Part shown: positions 1 to 7,930 of the stretch, piece by piece
Layout of the letters: each line of letters begins with the position of its first letter
Position numbering within the stretch: position 1 is the first letter of the stretch
Virus record (IMG/VR): IMGVR_UViG_3300030451_002151
Coordinates: 1-30,806 of that record
Direction: 5' to 3' (one strand)
Origin: a virus
DNA length: 30,806 nucleotides
Made by a program: the position numbers and the translations under genes
The notes under the pieces: generated by a model
Told to the model about the DNA's origin: nothing
Database searches by the model: none
The model's input: only the letters and a program-made list of their open reading frames with translations

Positions 1-14
1 GGTTATTCTCGATG
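1..14. repeat. 14-bp terminal direct repeat (left copy)
   Basis: The sequence GGTTATTCTCGATG opens the window and is repeated exactly as its last 14 bases (30793-30806). This is what a circular or circularly permuted phage assembly looks like before the overlap is trimmed, and it implies a unit of about 30,792 bp. A physical short terminal repeat is possible but less likely. Confidence 0.9.
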
Positions 15-70
15 CACACAAGTTTTGTAGCGATAGGAACTATAAATGATGGTTATGAACGTGGTACAAG
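1..70. promoter_or_regulatory. Presumed cos/leader region before the terminase genes (left part)
   Basis: Non-coding stretch between the closing point and the terminase small subunit. Joined to 30720-30792 it makes an intergenic region of about 143 bp, the largest gene-free stretch apart from the divergent promoter region. In lambda-like phages with Nu1/GpA terminases the cos site lies just upstream of the small subunit gene, so this is the natural place for cos. I see no match to a known cosN and no convincing promoter; TATAAA at 41-46 lacks a properly spaced -35. Function is inferred from position. Confidence 0.4.
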
Positions 71-550
71 ATGGCATCAATTAAAGACGTAGCAAAACAT
101 TTGGATATCACGCCAAAGCACATGACAAAGCTATTTAACGATAATGTGTTGATAAAATCACATAAAAAAACTGGGCAAGATATAGATGAGTGTCGTGTCC
201 GTTACATAAGATATTTGAGAGCAAGAGGAAAGGGGTTACACAACAATTCCACAGATCTGAATGAAGAACGTACAAGACTAACCAAAGCACAAGCCGATAG
301 AGCAGAACTAGAGCTACAAGAAAAAGAAGCTGATTTGATATCAACAGACACAATAAAAACTATATGGTCAGATTATGTAGCGAATGTTAGAAGCAAACTA
401 TTAGCCTTACCATCGAAGTTAGGACATCTTACCCAAGCTGCTGAAACCTATGCTGAAGCAGAAGCCATTATCAAAGAATCAGTTTACGAATGTTTGGAAG
501 AACTATCAGAAGATGCAACAGCTAGATCAAGTCTGGAAACTACTGAGTGA
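71..550 (+). CDS. Terminase small subunit (Nu1-like)
   Basis: A 159-residue protein that should bind the cos DNA and recruit the large subunit for packaging. The first 30 or so residues (SIKDVAKHLDITPKHMTKLF) read as a winged-helix/helix-turn-helix segment of the type found at the start of lambda Nu1. Residues 60-90 are charged and helical, suited to oligomerisation. Position directly before a GpA-type large subunit supports the call. The ribosome site is weak. The gene overlaps the large subunit start at 513 by 38 nt, so the two are probably translationally coupled. The product class is fairly secure, mainly from context and the N-terminal helix-turn-helix. Confidence 0.8.
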   Translation: MASIKDVAKHLDITPKHMTKLFNDNVLIKSHKKTGQDIDECRVRYIRYLRARGKGLHNNSTDLNEERTRLTKAQADRAELELQEKEADLISTDTIKTIWSDYVANVRSKLLALPSKLGHLTQAAETYAEAEAIIKESVYECLEELSEDATARSSLETTE

Positions 551-2339
551 TTTGTGGCGACCTCCGCCAAACTTGCAAGTAGATGAGTGGGCGGATAGTT
601 ACAGAAAACTATCAACAGAATCATCAGCCGAAGCAGGACAGTGGCGAACAGATCGTGTGCCATTTCAACGTGAGATTATGCAAGTCATCAATGACCCATC
701 TGTTGAAGAAATAGTATTTATCAAATCTGCACAGGTGGGCGCAACTGAAATATTACTGAATACCATCGGTTACTACATTGACCAAGAACCATCGACCATA
801 CTTTGCATACAGCCATCTTTGTCAATGGCACAAGCTTTCAGTAAAGACAGATTAGCGCCCATGCTTAGAGACACACCAAATCTCAAAGGAAAGGTCAAAG
901 ACCCTAGATCGAGAGATGCCGAAAACACCACCCTACATAAAAAGTATGCAGGTGGTCATATTACAATGGTAGGTGCAAACTCTGCCTCTGGTCTAGCCTC
1001 ACGACCAATCAGAATATTGTTGTGTGACGAGGTTGACCGCTATCCGCCAAGCGCAGGTAGTGAGGGTGACCCAATATTACTAGGTCGCAAAAGAACGACT
1101 ACATTCTGGAATCGTAAAATTATAATGACATCAACGCCAACAATAAAAGGACTATCGAGGATAGAAAAAGCATACGAGGAATCAGATAAAAGAACATACC
1201 AAGTACCATGCCCAGAATGTAACCAAAAACAAGAATTAAAATGGCAGAATATAACATGGCTTGAAAACCAACCAGAAACAGCAGCCTTATCATGTACACA
1301 TTGTGGCTCAGTTATACCAGAAAGTAAAAAACAATGGATGCTTCAGAATGGTGAGTGGGTCGCACAAAAACCATCAGCAAAAAAGGTTGGCTTTCATATT
1401 TCCGAATTATATTCACCCTTCCGTACTTGGGTGGAGCTAGTAGAGGATTTTCTTGAAGCCAAGAAATCTCCTGAACTTTTACAGACCTTTGTCAATACTA
1501 CCCTTGGTGAGACATGGGAGGAACAGGGCGAGGAAGTAGCAGCAGAGGGTTTAATGGCTAAGTGTGAACAATACAACCATGAAGCTGTGCCTAATGAAGT
1601 TGCTGTACTGACAGCAGGTATAGATACTCAAAAAGATCGGCTCGAAGTGCAAGTCATAGGCTGGGCTGAGAATCAAGAAGCTTGGGTAGTAGAATATAAA
1701 ATCGTTTGGGGCAATCCAGCGACCAAAGAAGTTTGGCAAGAACTAGATCTGTATCTTAAAGAAGTCTTTACGAAAGAAGATGGCAGTAAACTAACTATTG
1801 CTTGTACTGCTATTGATAGTGGTGGTCATCATACAGATCAGGTTTACGCTTTCTGTCGTGGTCGCAATCAAAGACGTATCTTTGCTATCAAGGGTAGCAA
1901 CCAAGCAAACAAACCTATAGCCTCAAGACCGACTTTTGTGGGCAGAAGAAGAACAGCATTGTATTCCATAGGTACAGATACCGCTAAAGAGTTCATACAC
2001 GCAAGACTTAAAGACGAAGATACCAACCTGATACATTTTCCGAATACAGTTGATGATGAATATTTTAAGCAACTGACAGCAGAAAAGAAGATAAGCAAGT
2101 TTGTTCGTGGTCGGAAAACAGTCGTCTGGAAACAGACCAGAGAGCGTAATGAAGCATTAGATACCTTTGTCTATGGGTTGGCTGCTTTGCACATCTTACA
2201 GCCTGATTTTAAGGCTCTGAAAGGCAAAAAAGAGGCTAAAGAACCACAAATACAGCCACAAAAACCAGATTATTTGAATCAAAGAAGAAGATTAATGCGT
2301 AGAAAACAGTCCAACTTTGTCACTTCTTGGAAAGATTAA
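513..2339 (+). CDS. Terminase large subunit (GpA family)
   Basis: The packaging motor: an ATPase that translocates DNA into the prohead and a nuclease that cuts the concatemer. From the ATG at 513 it is 608 residues, normal for lambda GpA. It opens with the family signature SDLWRPPPNLQVDEWADSYR. The ATPase has a Walker A-like stretch KSAQVGATE at residues 71-79 and a Walker B LLCDEVD around D172-E173. A CxxC...CxxC pair (CPECNQ, CTHCG) forms a zinc knuckle between the domains. The nuclease half shows the expected acidic clusters: AGIDTQKDRLE, TAIDSGGHH and a late EALDTFVYG. An earlier in-frame ATG at 450 would overlap the small subunit by 101 nt, so 513, preceded by a purine-rich AGAAG, is preferred. 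The region 2340-2366 after it holds no gene. Confidence 0.95.
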   Translation: MQQLDQVWKLLSDLWRPPPNLQVDEWADSYRKLSTESSAEAGQWRTDRVPFQREIMQVINDPSVEEIVFIKSAQVGATEILLNTIGYYIDQEPSTILCIQPSLSMAQAFSKDRLAPMLRDTPNLKGKVKDPRSRDAENTTLHKKYAGGHITMVGANSASGLASRPIRILLCDEVDRYPPSAGSEGDPILLGRKRTTTFWNRKIIMTSTPTIKGLSRIEKAYEESDKRTYQVPCPECNQKQELKWQNITWLENQPETAALSCTHCGSVIPESKKQWMLQNGEWVAQKPSAKKVGFHISELYSPFRTWVELVEDFLEAKKSPELLQTFVNTTLGETWEEQGEEVAAEGLMAKCEQYNHEAVPNEVAVLTAGIDTQKDRLEVQVIGWAENQEAWVVEYKIVWGNPATKEVWQELDLYLKEVFTKEDGSKLTIACTAIDSGGHHTDQVYAFCRGRNQRRIFAIKGSNQANKPIASRPTFVGRRRTALYSIGTDTAKEFIHARLKDEDTNLIHFPNTVDDEYFKQLTAEKKISKFVRGRKTVVWKQTRERNEALDTFVYGLAALHILQPDFKALKGKKEAKEPQIQPQKPDYLNQRRRLMRRKQSNFVTSWKD

Positions 2340-2366
2340 GGCTATAATCTAGGGTAAACTATTGAC

Positions 2367-2957
2367 ATGAGCAACATTTTCGACAGGGTTAACTATCCGA
2401 CACAAGAACCAGACGAGATAGTAGCAGGTGACAGACTTACTTGGCGCAGACCAGATCTAGCTTCTGACTTCGATCCTAGTGAATACGCTTTGACTTACGA
2501 GTTTCATGAAGATAGCGGTGGTGGTGGTAGTCACAAGTTTACTATTACAGCAACAGAAACTTCTGATGATTACATCATAGAAGTAGGCAGTTCAACAACA
2601 GCTAACTATACAGCAGGAGATTATGTTTGGTATGCTTTTATTACCAGATCAGCAGACAGCGAAAGAGTATCAGTTGACGAAGGTCGTACTAAAATTGTCG
2701 TCAACTTCGCTAATACTAACGCTGATGTCAGAAGTCATGCTAAGAAAGTGTTAGATGCCATCGAAGCTGTCTTAGAGAACAGAGCATCACAAGATCAAAT
2801 GTCTTACTCGATAGCAGGTCGAAGTCTGTCAAGAATGTCGATTGATGATTTGATGACTTTTAGAAATAGATACAGAGCCGAGTATCTGAGAGAAATAAAA
2901 CTAGCCCGTATCAAAAACAAACAAGATTCTGGTAATACAATCAAAGTGAGATTCTAA
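2367..2957 (+). CDS. Head-tail joining protein, gpW-position
   Basis: A 196-residue protein in the position of lambda gpW, between the large terminase and the portal. The N-terminal 120 residues are beta-rich with a glycine run (SGGGGSH) and resemble an immunoglobulin-like or coat-decorating domain I cannot name. The C-terminal 75 residues, containing AGRSLSRMSIDDLMTFRNRY, are helical and resemble gpW-type proteins, which plug the portal after packaging. The stop overlaps the portal start by one base (TAATG). The gpW link rests on synteny and the character of the C-terminal helices. The extra N-terminal domain is unusual, since lambda gpW has only about 68 residues. Confidence 0.6.
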   Translation: MSNIFDRVNYPTQEPDEIVAGDRLTWRRPDLASDFDPSEYALTYEFHEDSGGGGSHKFTITATETSDDYIIEVGSSTTANYTAGDYVWYAFITRSADSERVSVDEGRTKIVVNFANTNADVRSHAKKVLDAIEAVLENRASQDQMSYSIAGRSLSRMSIDDLMTFRNRYRAEYLREIKLARIKNKQDSGNTIKVRF

Positions 2958-4447
2958 TGGCAATCTGGGATAACCTTTTTAAACAACGAAAAAAGCAAAT
3001 CAAGTTGAGAAGAAGTTACAAAGCAGCTTCAAACGCTAACATCTTTTCTGACTTTATCGGCTTATCAAGCAATGCTGACAGTACAATACGTTTCAATCTA
3101 CGAAAGATAAGAGACAGATGTCGTGAACAAGCCAGAAACAACGACTATGCCAAGCGTTATCTTCAGCTAATGACTACAAACGTAGTAGGTCAAAATGGTA
3201 TTAGAATACAATCTAAGGCAAGAAACGAAGATGGCTCACTCGATTTCATTGGCAATCAAGTCATTGAGAACGCTTGGAAGCAATGGTCAAAGAAAGGTAA
3301 CTGTACTATTGATGGCAAGTTGTCCTTTGTTGATGCCCAAAAGCTTTTTATCGAATCATTAGCCAGAGATGGTGAGGTTTTAGTCAGACATATTACTACT
3401 AACAATCCGCTAGATCCTTACAAGATTCAGTTCTTAGATGCGGATTATCTTGATGAAGAAGAAAATCAAGTAATGAAAAATGGTGAAGAGATTATCATGG
3501 GTGTCAAGCTAGATGCGAATGGTAAGCCAAAATCATATCTATTGTTCAAAGATCACCCACACAATCAATACTTCGGTAGTTACAACAGAGAGCATATCGA
3601 GCTACCAGCAGATCAGTTGATTCATGCTTATGTACCAGAAAGAGCAGAACAAACCAGAGGTGTACCCTTTATGACTACAGCACTGACACGTCTAAAAATG
3701 CTCGATGGTTACGAAGAAGCAGAGTTAGTAGCAGCTAGAGTAGGCGCAAGTAAGATGGGTTTCTTTACTTCTCAAAGTGGCGATCAATATACTGGCGATG
3801 ATTTAGAAGATGACTACACCCCAATAATGAACGCTGAAGCAGGTACATTCGAGCAACTACCTGATGGTATGGATTTCAAATCTTTTGACCCACAACACCC
3901 AGCATCAGGCTTTGACAGCTTTCATAAGTCTGTGCTAAGAGGTATAGCTTCTGGGCTTGGTGTCAGCTACGTTTCACTTGCTAACAACTTAGAAGGGGTC
4001 AACTATTCGTCCATCAGACAAGGTACACTAGAAGAAAGAGACAACTTTAGAATCATGCAGAGGTTTATGATTGAGCATTTTATTCAACCAGTGTTTGACA
4101 AATGGTTATTACAAACGATGTCATTCAAAGATGATTTCTTGCTACCGCCAGATAAGTACAATAAATTTGCTAATAACATAGTGTATATACCTAGATCTTG
4201 GGGCTGGATCGATCCTGTTAAGGAAGTCAAGGCTAATGTCGATGGTCTCAATGCTGGTGTTGTCACTATGCAAGATGTCCAAGCCAACTATGGTCGTGAC
4301 GTTGAAGAATTGTTTGAACAACATCAAAGAGAAGAAGAACTAGCCAAACAATACGATATTCAAACAGCTTATCAGCCATTCGGTGCTATGAAGATGCCAG
4401 TTGATGCTGTTGTCCAAGACGATGGTGAGGCAGACGATGGCGACTAA
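2957..4447 (+). CDS. Portal protein (lambda gpB family)
   Basis: The dodecameric ring at the capsid vertex through which DNA enters and leaves. It has 496 residues, a usual size for lambda-family portals. Recognisable stretches are RDRCREQARNNDYAKRYLQL, the following TTNVVGQNGIRIQ, DGEVLVRH and the stem/wing region GVPFMTTALTRLKMLDGYEE. Later GVSYVSLANNLEGVNYSS matches the conserved portal core. It follows the gpW-like gene with a one-base overlap and precedes the protease-capsid gene, as expected for head operons. The C-terminus is strongly acidic (DDGEADDGD), and its last 11 nt overlap the next start. Confidence 0.93.
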   Translation: MAIWDNLFKQRKKQIKLRRSYKAASNANIFSDFIGLSSNADSTIRFNLRKIRDRCREQARNNDYAKRYLQLMTTNVVGQNGIRIQSKARNEDGSLDFIGNQVIENAWKQWSKKGNCTIDGKLSFVDAQKLFIESLARDGEVLVRHITTNNPLDPYKIQFLDADYLDEEENQVMKNGEEIIMGVKLDANGKPKSYLLFKDHPHNQYFGSYNREHIELPADQLIHAYVPERAEQTRGVPFMTTALTRLKMLDGYEEAELVAARVGASKMGFFTSQSGDQYTGDDLEDDYTPIMNAEAGTFEQLPDGMDFKSFDPQHPASGFDSFHKSVLRGIASGLGVSYVSLANNLEGVNYSSIRQGTLEERDNFRIMQRFMIEHFIQPVFDKWLLQTMSFKDDFLLPPDKYNKFANNIVYIPRSWGWIDPVKEVKANVDGLNAGVVTMQDVQANYGRDVEELFEQHQREEELAKQYDIQTAYQPFGAMKMPVDAVVQDDGEADDGD

Positions 4448-7226
4448 CTTCCCCAAACAAGGTGATGACAAAAAGATCTCGTTACGAAACAGTAACTATC
4501 CTCTGTTCGACAGAAACTTTGCAGCGGCAATAAAAAAAGACGACCCTAAGATTTGGAAAGCTGGGGGCAACATAGAGGGCAACAACTCTTACAACTTATT
4601 ACTCAGAGCTTTAGATGGCGATGACAGCCCAGCAGTCTTAAGAAAAATAAAAGAACGTGAAGCTTGGGCAGCAAGACATTTTGAAGATGGCGCACAATTT
4701 AAAACAGGTGATAAGAAAGCTAGACCATCAAACATAGCTGGGGTGGTCGCTCAAATTAAATGGTTGGTCATAGGTACATTAGGTGAGCAAAAGATGAAAG
4801 ACGTTATCTTAGAAGCAGTGAAATACCTTGAAGATAAAGAAGATCGTGCTATGGAAAGACAAGTATCAGCTAAAGAAGAGAAAGGCATAAGAAATAAATT
4901 AGAAGAACATAATGCAGAATATGGCGATGATCCTAGAAAAAGGGGTACTTATCGTATGTTCAAAGCAGTGTTTGAGAGGGGTTTGGGGGCGTACAAAAAC
5001 AATCCTTCTTCGGTTCGACCATCAGTGCAAAGTGCCTCCCAATGGGCTTTTGCACGTTTGAACGCTTTCATGTTTGCCCTGAGAAATCTTAGATTTCCAA
5101 GCAAGAATAAATTTGACACTGACTTATTACCTAAAGCTCACCCTTTATCTTCTAAGGAAAATGGTGATAGAATACAAAATATGGACACAGAACAAAGACA
5201 TATCAAAGACATTCGTGAGACAGACGAATCATATATCGTAGAGTTTGCGAAAGCGAAAGAAGAAAAAATGGAGATGGAAGAAGAAGAAAGACCATACCAT
5301 GATGACGAAGAGAAGCGCCCTTATCACGATGAACAAGAAGAGAAAGATAAGAAAGGCATGAAAGACGAAGAGGAGAGAGCAGAGGAACTAGACCAAGAGG
5401 TTAGAGACTTCTATGCCGAAGAGGGTCTGAGACGTGACTTCGAGTTTGACAGAAACAAGATCGATGAAGAAAAGCGCACAGTAACAATAGGTGTGTCCAG
5501 CGAAGAACCAGTACAAAGAAGATTTGGTTTTGAGGTGCTTGGACATAAAGAAGATGAAATAGATATGGATTTTATGGCAAGTGGTAGAAGTCCATTGTTG
5601 TTAGACCACGATGCCAGTAAACAAATAGGGGTAGTAGAAGAATTTGCTATCGACCCAGAAAACAAAAGAACAGTAGCCAGAGTAAGATTTTCAAAGAACA
5701 GAATGGCAGATGAAGTCTTTGAAGATGTCAAAGATGGCATACGACAGAACATATCTGTAGGCTATCAAGTCAACAGTATGCAGAAGGAAGATGAAGAAAG
5801 AGAGGGTGTTCCTGTCTATCGAGTTAATTCTTGGTCTCCTTTGGAAGTTTCAGCAGTCAGCGTACCAGCAGACCAGTCACGTTTGGTTGGCTTCGCTAGA
5901 TCTAAAGAAACACCAAAAATAACTATTAATTCAAATAAGGATAAAATTATGGAAAACGTAGAAAATAATACTCCAGAAGTAAATCCTGAAGAGTTAAGAA
6001 AACAATTTGCACAAGAAGCAAAGCAAATTAGCGACCTTGGACAACAACATGGACAAGCTGGATTAGCTAAAGATGCTATTGCTAAAGGCATGAGACTTAA
6101 CGAATTTCAGAATGAACTTTTGAAAGCATTAGAAAGCAAACCTCTTGATTTACCTTCTGACGTTGATATGAAAACTGAAGAGAAAAGAGAATACTCTTTA
6201 CTCAAAGCTATTCAAGAATCAGCGAATGGCAATCTCACAGGTCTCGAAAGAGAAGTGTCAGACGAAATTGCTCACAGAACAGGCAAAGCAGCAAGAGGAT
6301 TTTATATGCCAACTAATATTGGTTTCGGAAAAAGAGACCAAACAGTTGGATCAAACAGTGGCGGTGGCTTCTTAAAAGGTACAGATCATCTTGCTAACGA
6401 ATTTATCGAAGCTGTTTATGCAAAATTAGTTATCGGACAAGCTGGTGCAAGAACACTACAAGGCTTGAAAGGTGATGTAGCGATACCAAAACTATCTGCT
6501 TCTGTCACAAACTCAGCTTTTGTAGCAGAAAATGCAGCCCCAAGTGAAGGTGCAGCTACTTTTGCACAAGTAACAATGTCACCAAAAACTTTGGCAGCAT
6601 TTATAGATGTTTCAAGAAAGCTTATGCTTCAATCTGATCCGTCAGTCGAAGCTGTATTGAGAGAAGATATCATCAATACTTTTGCTAGAAAGATCGATGA
6701 AGTAGCTATCGAAGGTGGTGCAAGTAATCATCCAAGCGGTATCATCGCTTCTGTATCTAACAATGTTGTAGGTCTCGGTTCTAATGGTGCAGCAGTAGCT
6801 TATACTAATATTGTTGAATTGATTAAAGCAGTAGAAGAAGATAACGCTATCAGAAATGATGCAACAACCAAGTTCTTAGGTAACTCAAAAGTTACAGCTA
6901 AACTAAGAACAACTGCTAAACAAAGCAGTGGTGTTGAGGGTAACTTTATATTAGAGCCAAACAACACAATGTTGGGATATGATTATCTATCATCTTCATT
7001 AGTGCCATCTGACCTAACTAAAGGTTCAGGTAGCAACTTGTCAGCTTTAATATTTGGTGACTTTAGTCAAGTCTTACTTGGCTACTACTCAGGTGTTGAC
7101 GTAGTTGTCGATCCTTATACTGGTTCAAGTGCAGGTACTACAAGACTTGCCTTCTTCCAAGATATGGATGTTGCAATTAGAGACGAAAATGCCTTTGCAG
7201 TAATCAAAGACATTGTGACTACTTAA
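4437..7226 (+). CDS. Prohead protease-major capsid protein fusion
   Basis: A single 929-residue open frame holding what are usually two or three separate genes. Residues 1-130 and 180-250 are domains I do not recognise by name; the second contains RGLGAYKNNPSSVRPSVQSA and FDTDLLPKAHPL, a motif seen in other phage head proteins. A very charged linker (runs of E, K, D) spans about 255-330. Residues 330-490 are an HK97/U35-type prohead protease with the catalytic His in LLLDHD (H391) and Ser in ISVGY (S440). From about 505 to the end is an HK97-fold major capsid protein with a helical scaffold-like N-terminal segment. The start at 4437 has GGTGAGG upstream; an in-frame ATG at 4401 lies deeper inside the portal gene. 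An internal start at 5949 may yield free capsid protein. Confidence 0.9.
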   Translation: MATNFPKQGDDKKISLRNSNYPLFDRNFAAAIKKDDPKIWKAGGNIEGNNSYNLLLRALDGDDSPAVLRKIKEREAWAARHFEDGAQFKTGDKKARPSNIAGVVAQIKWLVIGTLGEQKMKDVILEAVKYLEDKEDRAMERQVSAKEEKGIRNKLEEHNAEYGDDPRKRGTYRMFKAVFERGLGAYKNNPSSVRPSVQSASQWAFARLNAFMFALRNLRFPSKNKFDTDLLPKAHPLSSKENGDRIQNMDTEQRHIKDIRETDESYIVEFAKAKEEKMEMEEEERPYHDDEEKRPYHDEQEEKDKKGMKDEEERAEELDQEVRDFYAEEGLRRDFEFDRNKIDEEKRTVTIGVSSEEPVQRRFGFEVLGHKEDEIDMDFMASGRSPLLLDHDASKQIGVVEEFAIDPENKRTVARVRFSKNRMADEVFEDVKDGIRQNISVGYQVNSMQKEDEEREGVPVYRVNSWSPLEVSAVSVPADQSRLVGFARSKETPKITINSNKDKIMENVENNTPEVNPEELRKQFAQEAKQISDLGQQHGQAGLAKDAIAKGMRLNEFQNELLKALESKPLDLPSDVDMKTEEKREYSLLKAIQESANGNLTGLEREVSDEIAHRTGKAARGFYMPTNIGFGKRDQTVGSNSGGGFLKGTDHLANEFIEAVYAKLVIGQAGARTLQGLKGDVAIPKLSASVTNSAFVAENAAPSEGAATFAQVTMSPKTLAAFIDVSRKLMLQSDPSVEAVLREDIINTFARKIDEVAIEGGASNHPSGIIASVSNNVVGLGSNGAAVAYTNIVELIKAVEEDNAIRNDATTKFLGNSKVTAKLRTTAKQSSGVEGNFILEPNNTMLGYDYLSSSLVPSDLTKGSGSNLSALIFGDFSQVLLGYYSGVDVVVDPYTGSSAGTTRLAFFQDMDVAIRDENAFAVIKDIVTT
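5936..5951 (+). promoter_or_regulatory. Internal ribosome-binding site and ATG at the capsid domain boundary
   Basis: Within the fused frame, AAGG (extended TAAGGA) at 5935-5941 is followed after 7-8 bases by ATG at 5949, exactly where the capsid domain begins. This is one of the better Shine-Dalgarno arrangements in the window and falls at the protein domain boundary, so in-frame internal initiation is plausible. Confidence 0.6.
5949..7226 (+). CDS. Major capsid protein, HK97 fold (product of internal start)
   Basis: If initiated at the internal ATG this is a 425-residue capsid protein. Residues 1 to about 125 are helical and charged (PEELRKQFAQEAKQISDLGQ and onward), resembling the delta-domain scaffold that the protease removes in HK97. 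The rest shows capsid features: GARTLQGLKGDVAIPKLS, FAQVTMSPKTLAAFIDVSRK, and a C-terminal stretch ending in RDENAFAVIKD. A terminator follows the stop closely, consistent with the end of a highly expressed gene. The capsid domain itself is secure; separate translation from the upstream protease is inference from the ribosome site. Confidence 0.55.
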   Translation: MENVENNTPEVNPEELRKQFAQEAKQISDLGQQHGQAGLAKDAIAKGMRLNEFQNELLKALESKPLDLPSDVDMKTEEKREYSLLKAIQESANGNLTGLEREVSDEIAHRTGKAARGFYMPTNIGFGKRDQTVGSNSGGGFLKGTDHLANEFIEAVYAKLVIGQAGARTLQGLKGDVAIPKLSASVTNSAFVAENAAPSEGAATFAQVTMSPKTLAAFIDVSRKLMLQSDPSVEAVLREDIINTFARKIDEVAIEGGASNHPSGIIASVSNNVVGLGSNGAAVAYTNIVELIKAVEEDNAIRNDATTKFLGNSKVTAKLRTTAKQSSGVEGNFILEPNNTMLGYDYLSSSLVPSDLTKGSGSNLSALIFGDFSQVLLGYYSGVDVVVDPYTGSSAGTTRLAFFQDMDVAIRDENAFAVIKDIVTT

Positions 7227-7246
7227 TTAAGTAACACTTAATATTT

Positions 7247-7271
7247 AGGGCTACTTCGGTAGCCCTTTTTT
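7247..7271 (+). terminator. Rho-independent terminator with UUCG loop
   Basis: AGGGCTAC at 7247-7254 pairs with GTAGCCCT at 7259-7266 around a TTCG tetraloop, and is followed by a T run. It lies about 20 bases after the capsid stop. It probably attenuates rather than ends transcription, because the following genes read the same way and show no clear promoter. Confidence 0.9.
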
Positions 7272-7286
7272 ATGTATAATCGAAAT

Positions 7287-7451
7287 ATGAAAGAAAAAAG
7301 AATTAAGTTCGAGGTCAATCAGACTTTTTATTATGCAGGTAACAAATACATATCAGGCGATGTGGTAGAGTTACTTGAAACAGAAGTTTCGGAATGGGAA
7401 GCAAAAGGCTATGGCAGTACAGCCAAAGCTAAACCAAAGAAGAGTAAATAA
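7287..7451 (+). CDS. Small connector-type protein, copy 1
   Basis: A 54-residue product beginning MKEKRIKFEVNQTFYYAGNK and ending in a lysine-rich tail (AKPKKSK). The core pattern FYYAGNKYISGDVVELLE, then a Trp and KGYG, reads as a small SH3-like beta barrel, a form common among head-tail accessory proteins. The next gene encodes the same pattern, so the two look like diverged tandem copies. It starts after the capsid terminator and its stop overlaps the next start as TAATG. No function can be assigned; location suggests a head or connector role. A TATAAT at 7275-7280 lacks a partner -35. Confidence 0.65.
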   Translation: MKEKRIKFEVNQTFYYAGNKYISGDVVELLETEVSEWEAKGYGSTAKAKPKKSK

Positions 7452-7627
7452 TGGAAGTAACAGCTACAAGAAAAGTATGCTATAACGGAAACTGGTATGA
7501 TGCTGGTGATCTGTTTGTATGTAATCCAAAAGACTATGAGGGTTTACAGGCAGCAGGTGTCGAAGAAGTAAAAGGCAAAAGCAGAGCCAAATCCGATAAA
7601 GCAGCTAAAGATTTAAAAACTAGATAA
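7451..7627 (+). CDS. Small connector-type protein, copy 2
   Basis: A 58-residue product opening MEVTATRKVCYNGNWYDAGD. Aligned to the preceding protein it shares Y-x-G-x-x-Y-x-x-G-D, a hydrophobic strand, a 'y..l.a.G' turn and a basic C-terminus (KAAKDLKTR). It overlaps both neighbours by one base (TAATG on each side), which strongly supports that it is a real translated gene despite its size. Likely a structural or connector accessory protein; exact role unknown. Confidence 0.65.
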   Translation: MEVTATRKVCYNGNWYDAGDLFVCNPKDYEGLQAAGVEEVKGKSRAKSDKAAKDLKTR

Positions 7628-7929
7628 TGGCGCTAGAGACAGCACAAGATTTGTTGAATTTTTTCGACACTGAAACTCATGGTTCTAGTGCTACTGTTAC
7701 TATCAATGGTTCTGCTTCGACTATTAGTGTCATTCTTAACAAAGAATACTTTGCTATAGCAGGTGAATCAGTTGACGTTGATGGCACTCAACCAGTCGTA
7801 ACTTGCAGATCTTCAGACGTTACAAATATAGACACAGCAGATACCATAGCTATAGATGGTATAACTTACAATATAGTCAACATACAGCCTGACGGAACAG
7901 GCACAACAACCTTAATATTACAGGATTAA
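7627..7929 (+). CDS. Head-tail joining protein (gpFII-like)
   Basis: A 100-residue beta-rich protein. The C-terminal pattern AIDGITYNIVNIQPDGTGTT followed by LILQD is typical of gpFII-type head-tail joining proteins, which sit on the filled head and receive the tail. Position between the capsid gene and the tail terminator fits the lambda order E-FI-FII-Z-U-V. It overlaps the previous gene by one base and is followed one base later by the holin-like gene. Family assignment is from pattern and order. Confidence 0.65.
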   Translation: MALETAQDLLNFFDTETHGSSATVTINGSASTISVILNKEYFAIAGESVDVDGTQPVVTCRSSDVTNIDTADTIAIDGITYNIVNIQPDGTGTTTLILQD

Positions 7930-7930
7930 T

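Noticed and set aside
555-570. GGCGACCTCCGCC resembles part of lambda cosN.
   Set aside because: It encodes the conserved WRPPP start of the large terminase, so the match follows from protein coding; cos is expected upstream of the small subunit.
2317-2348. TTGTCA and TATAAT before the 2367 gene look like a promoter.
   Set aside because: The spacing is 20 bases, too long, and there is no extended -10; genes on both sides are colinear.
7275-7280. TATAAT just after the capsid terminator.
   Set aside because: No -35 at suitable distance; the sequence there is the terminator stem.
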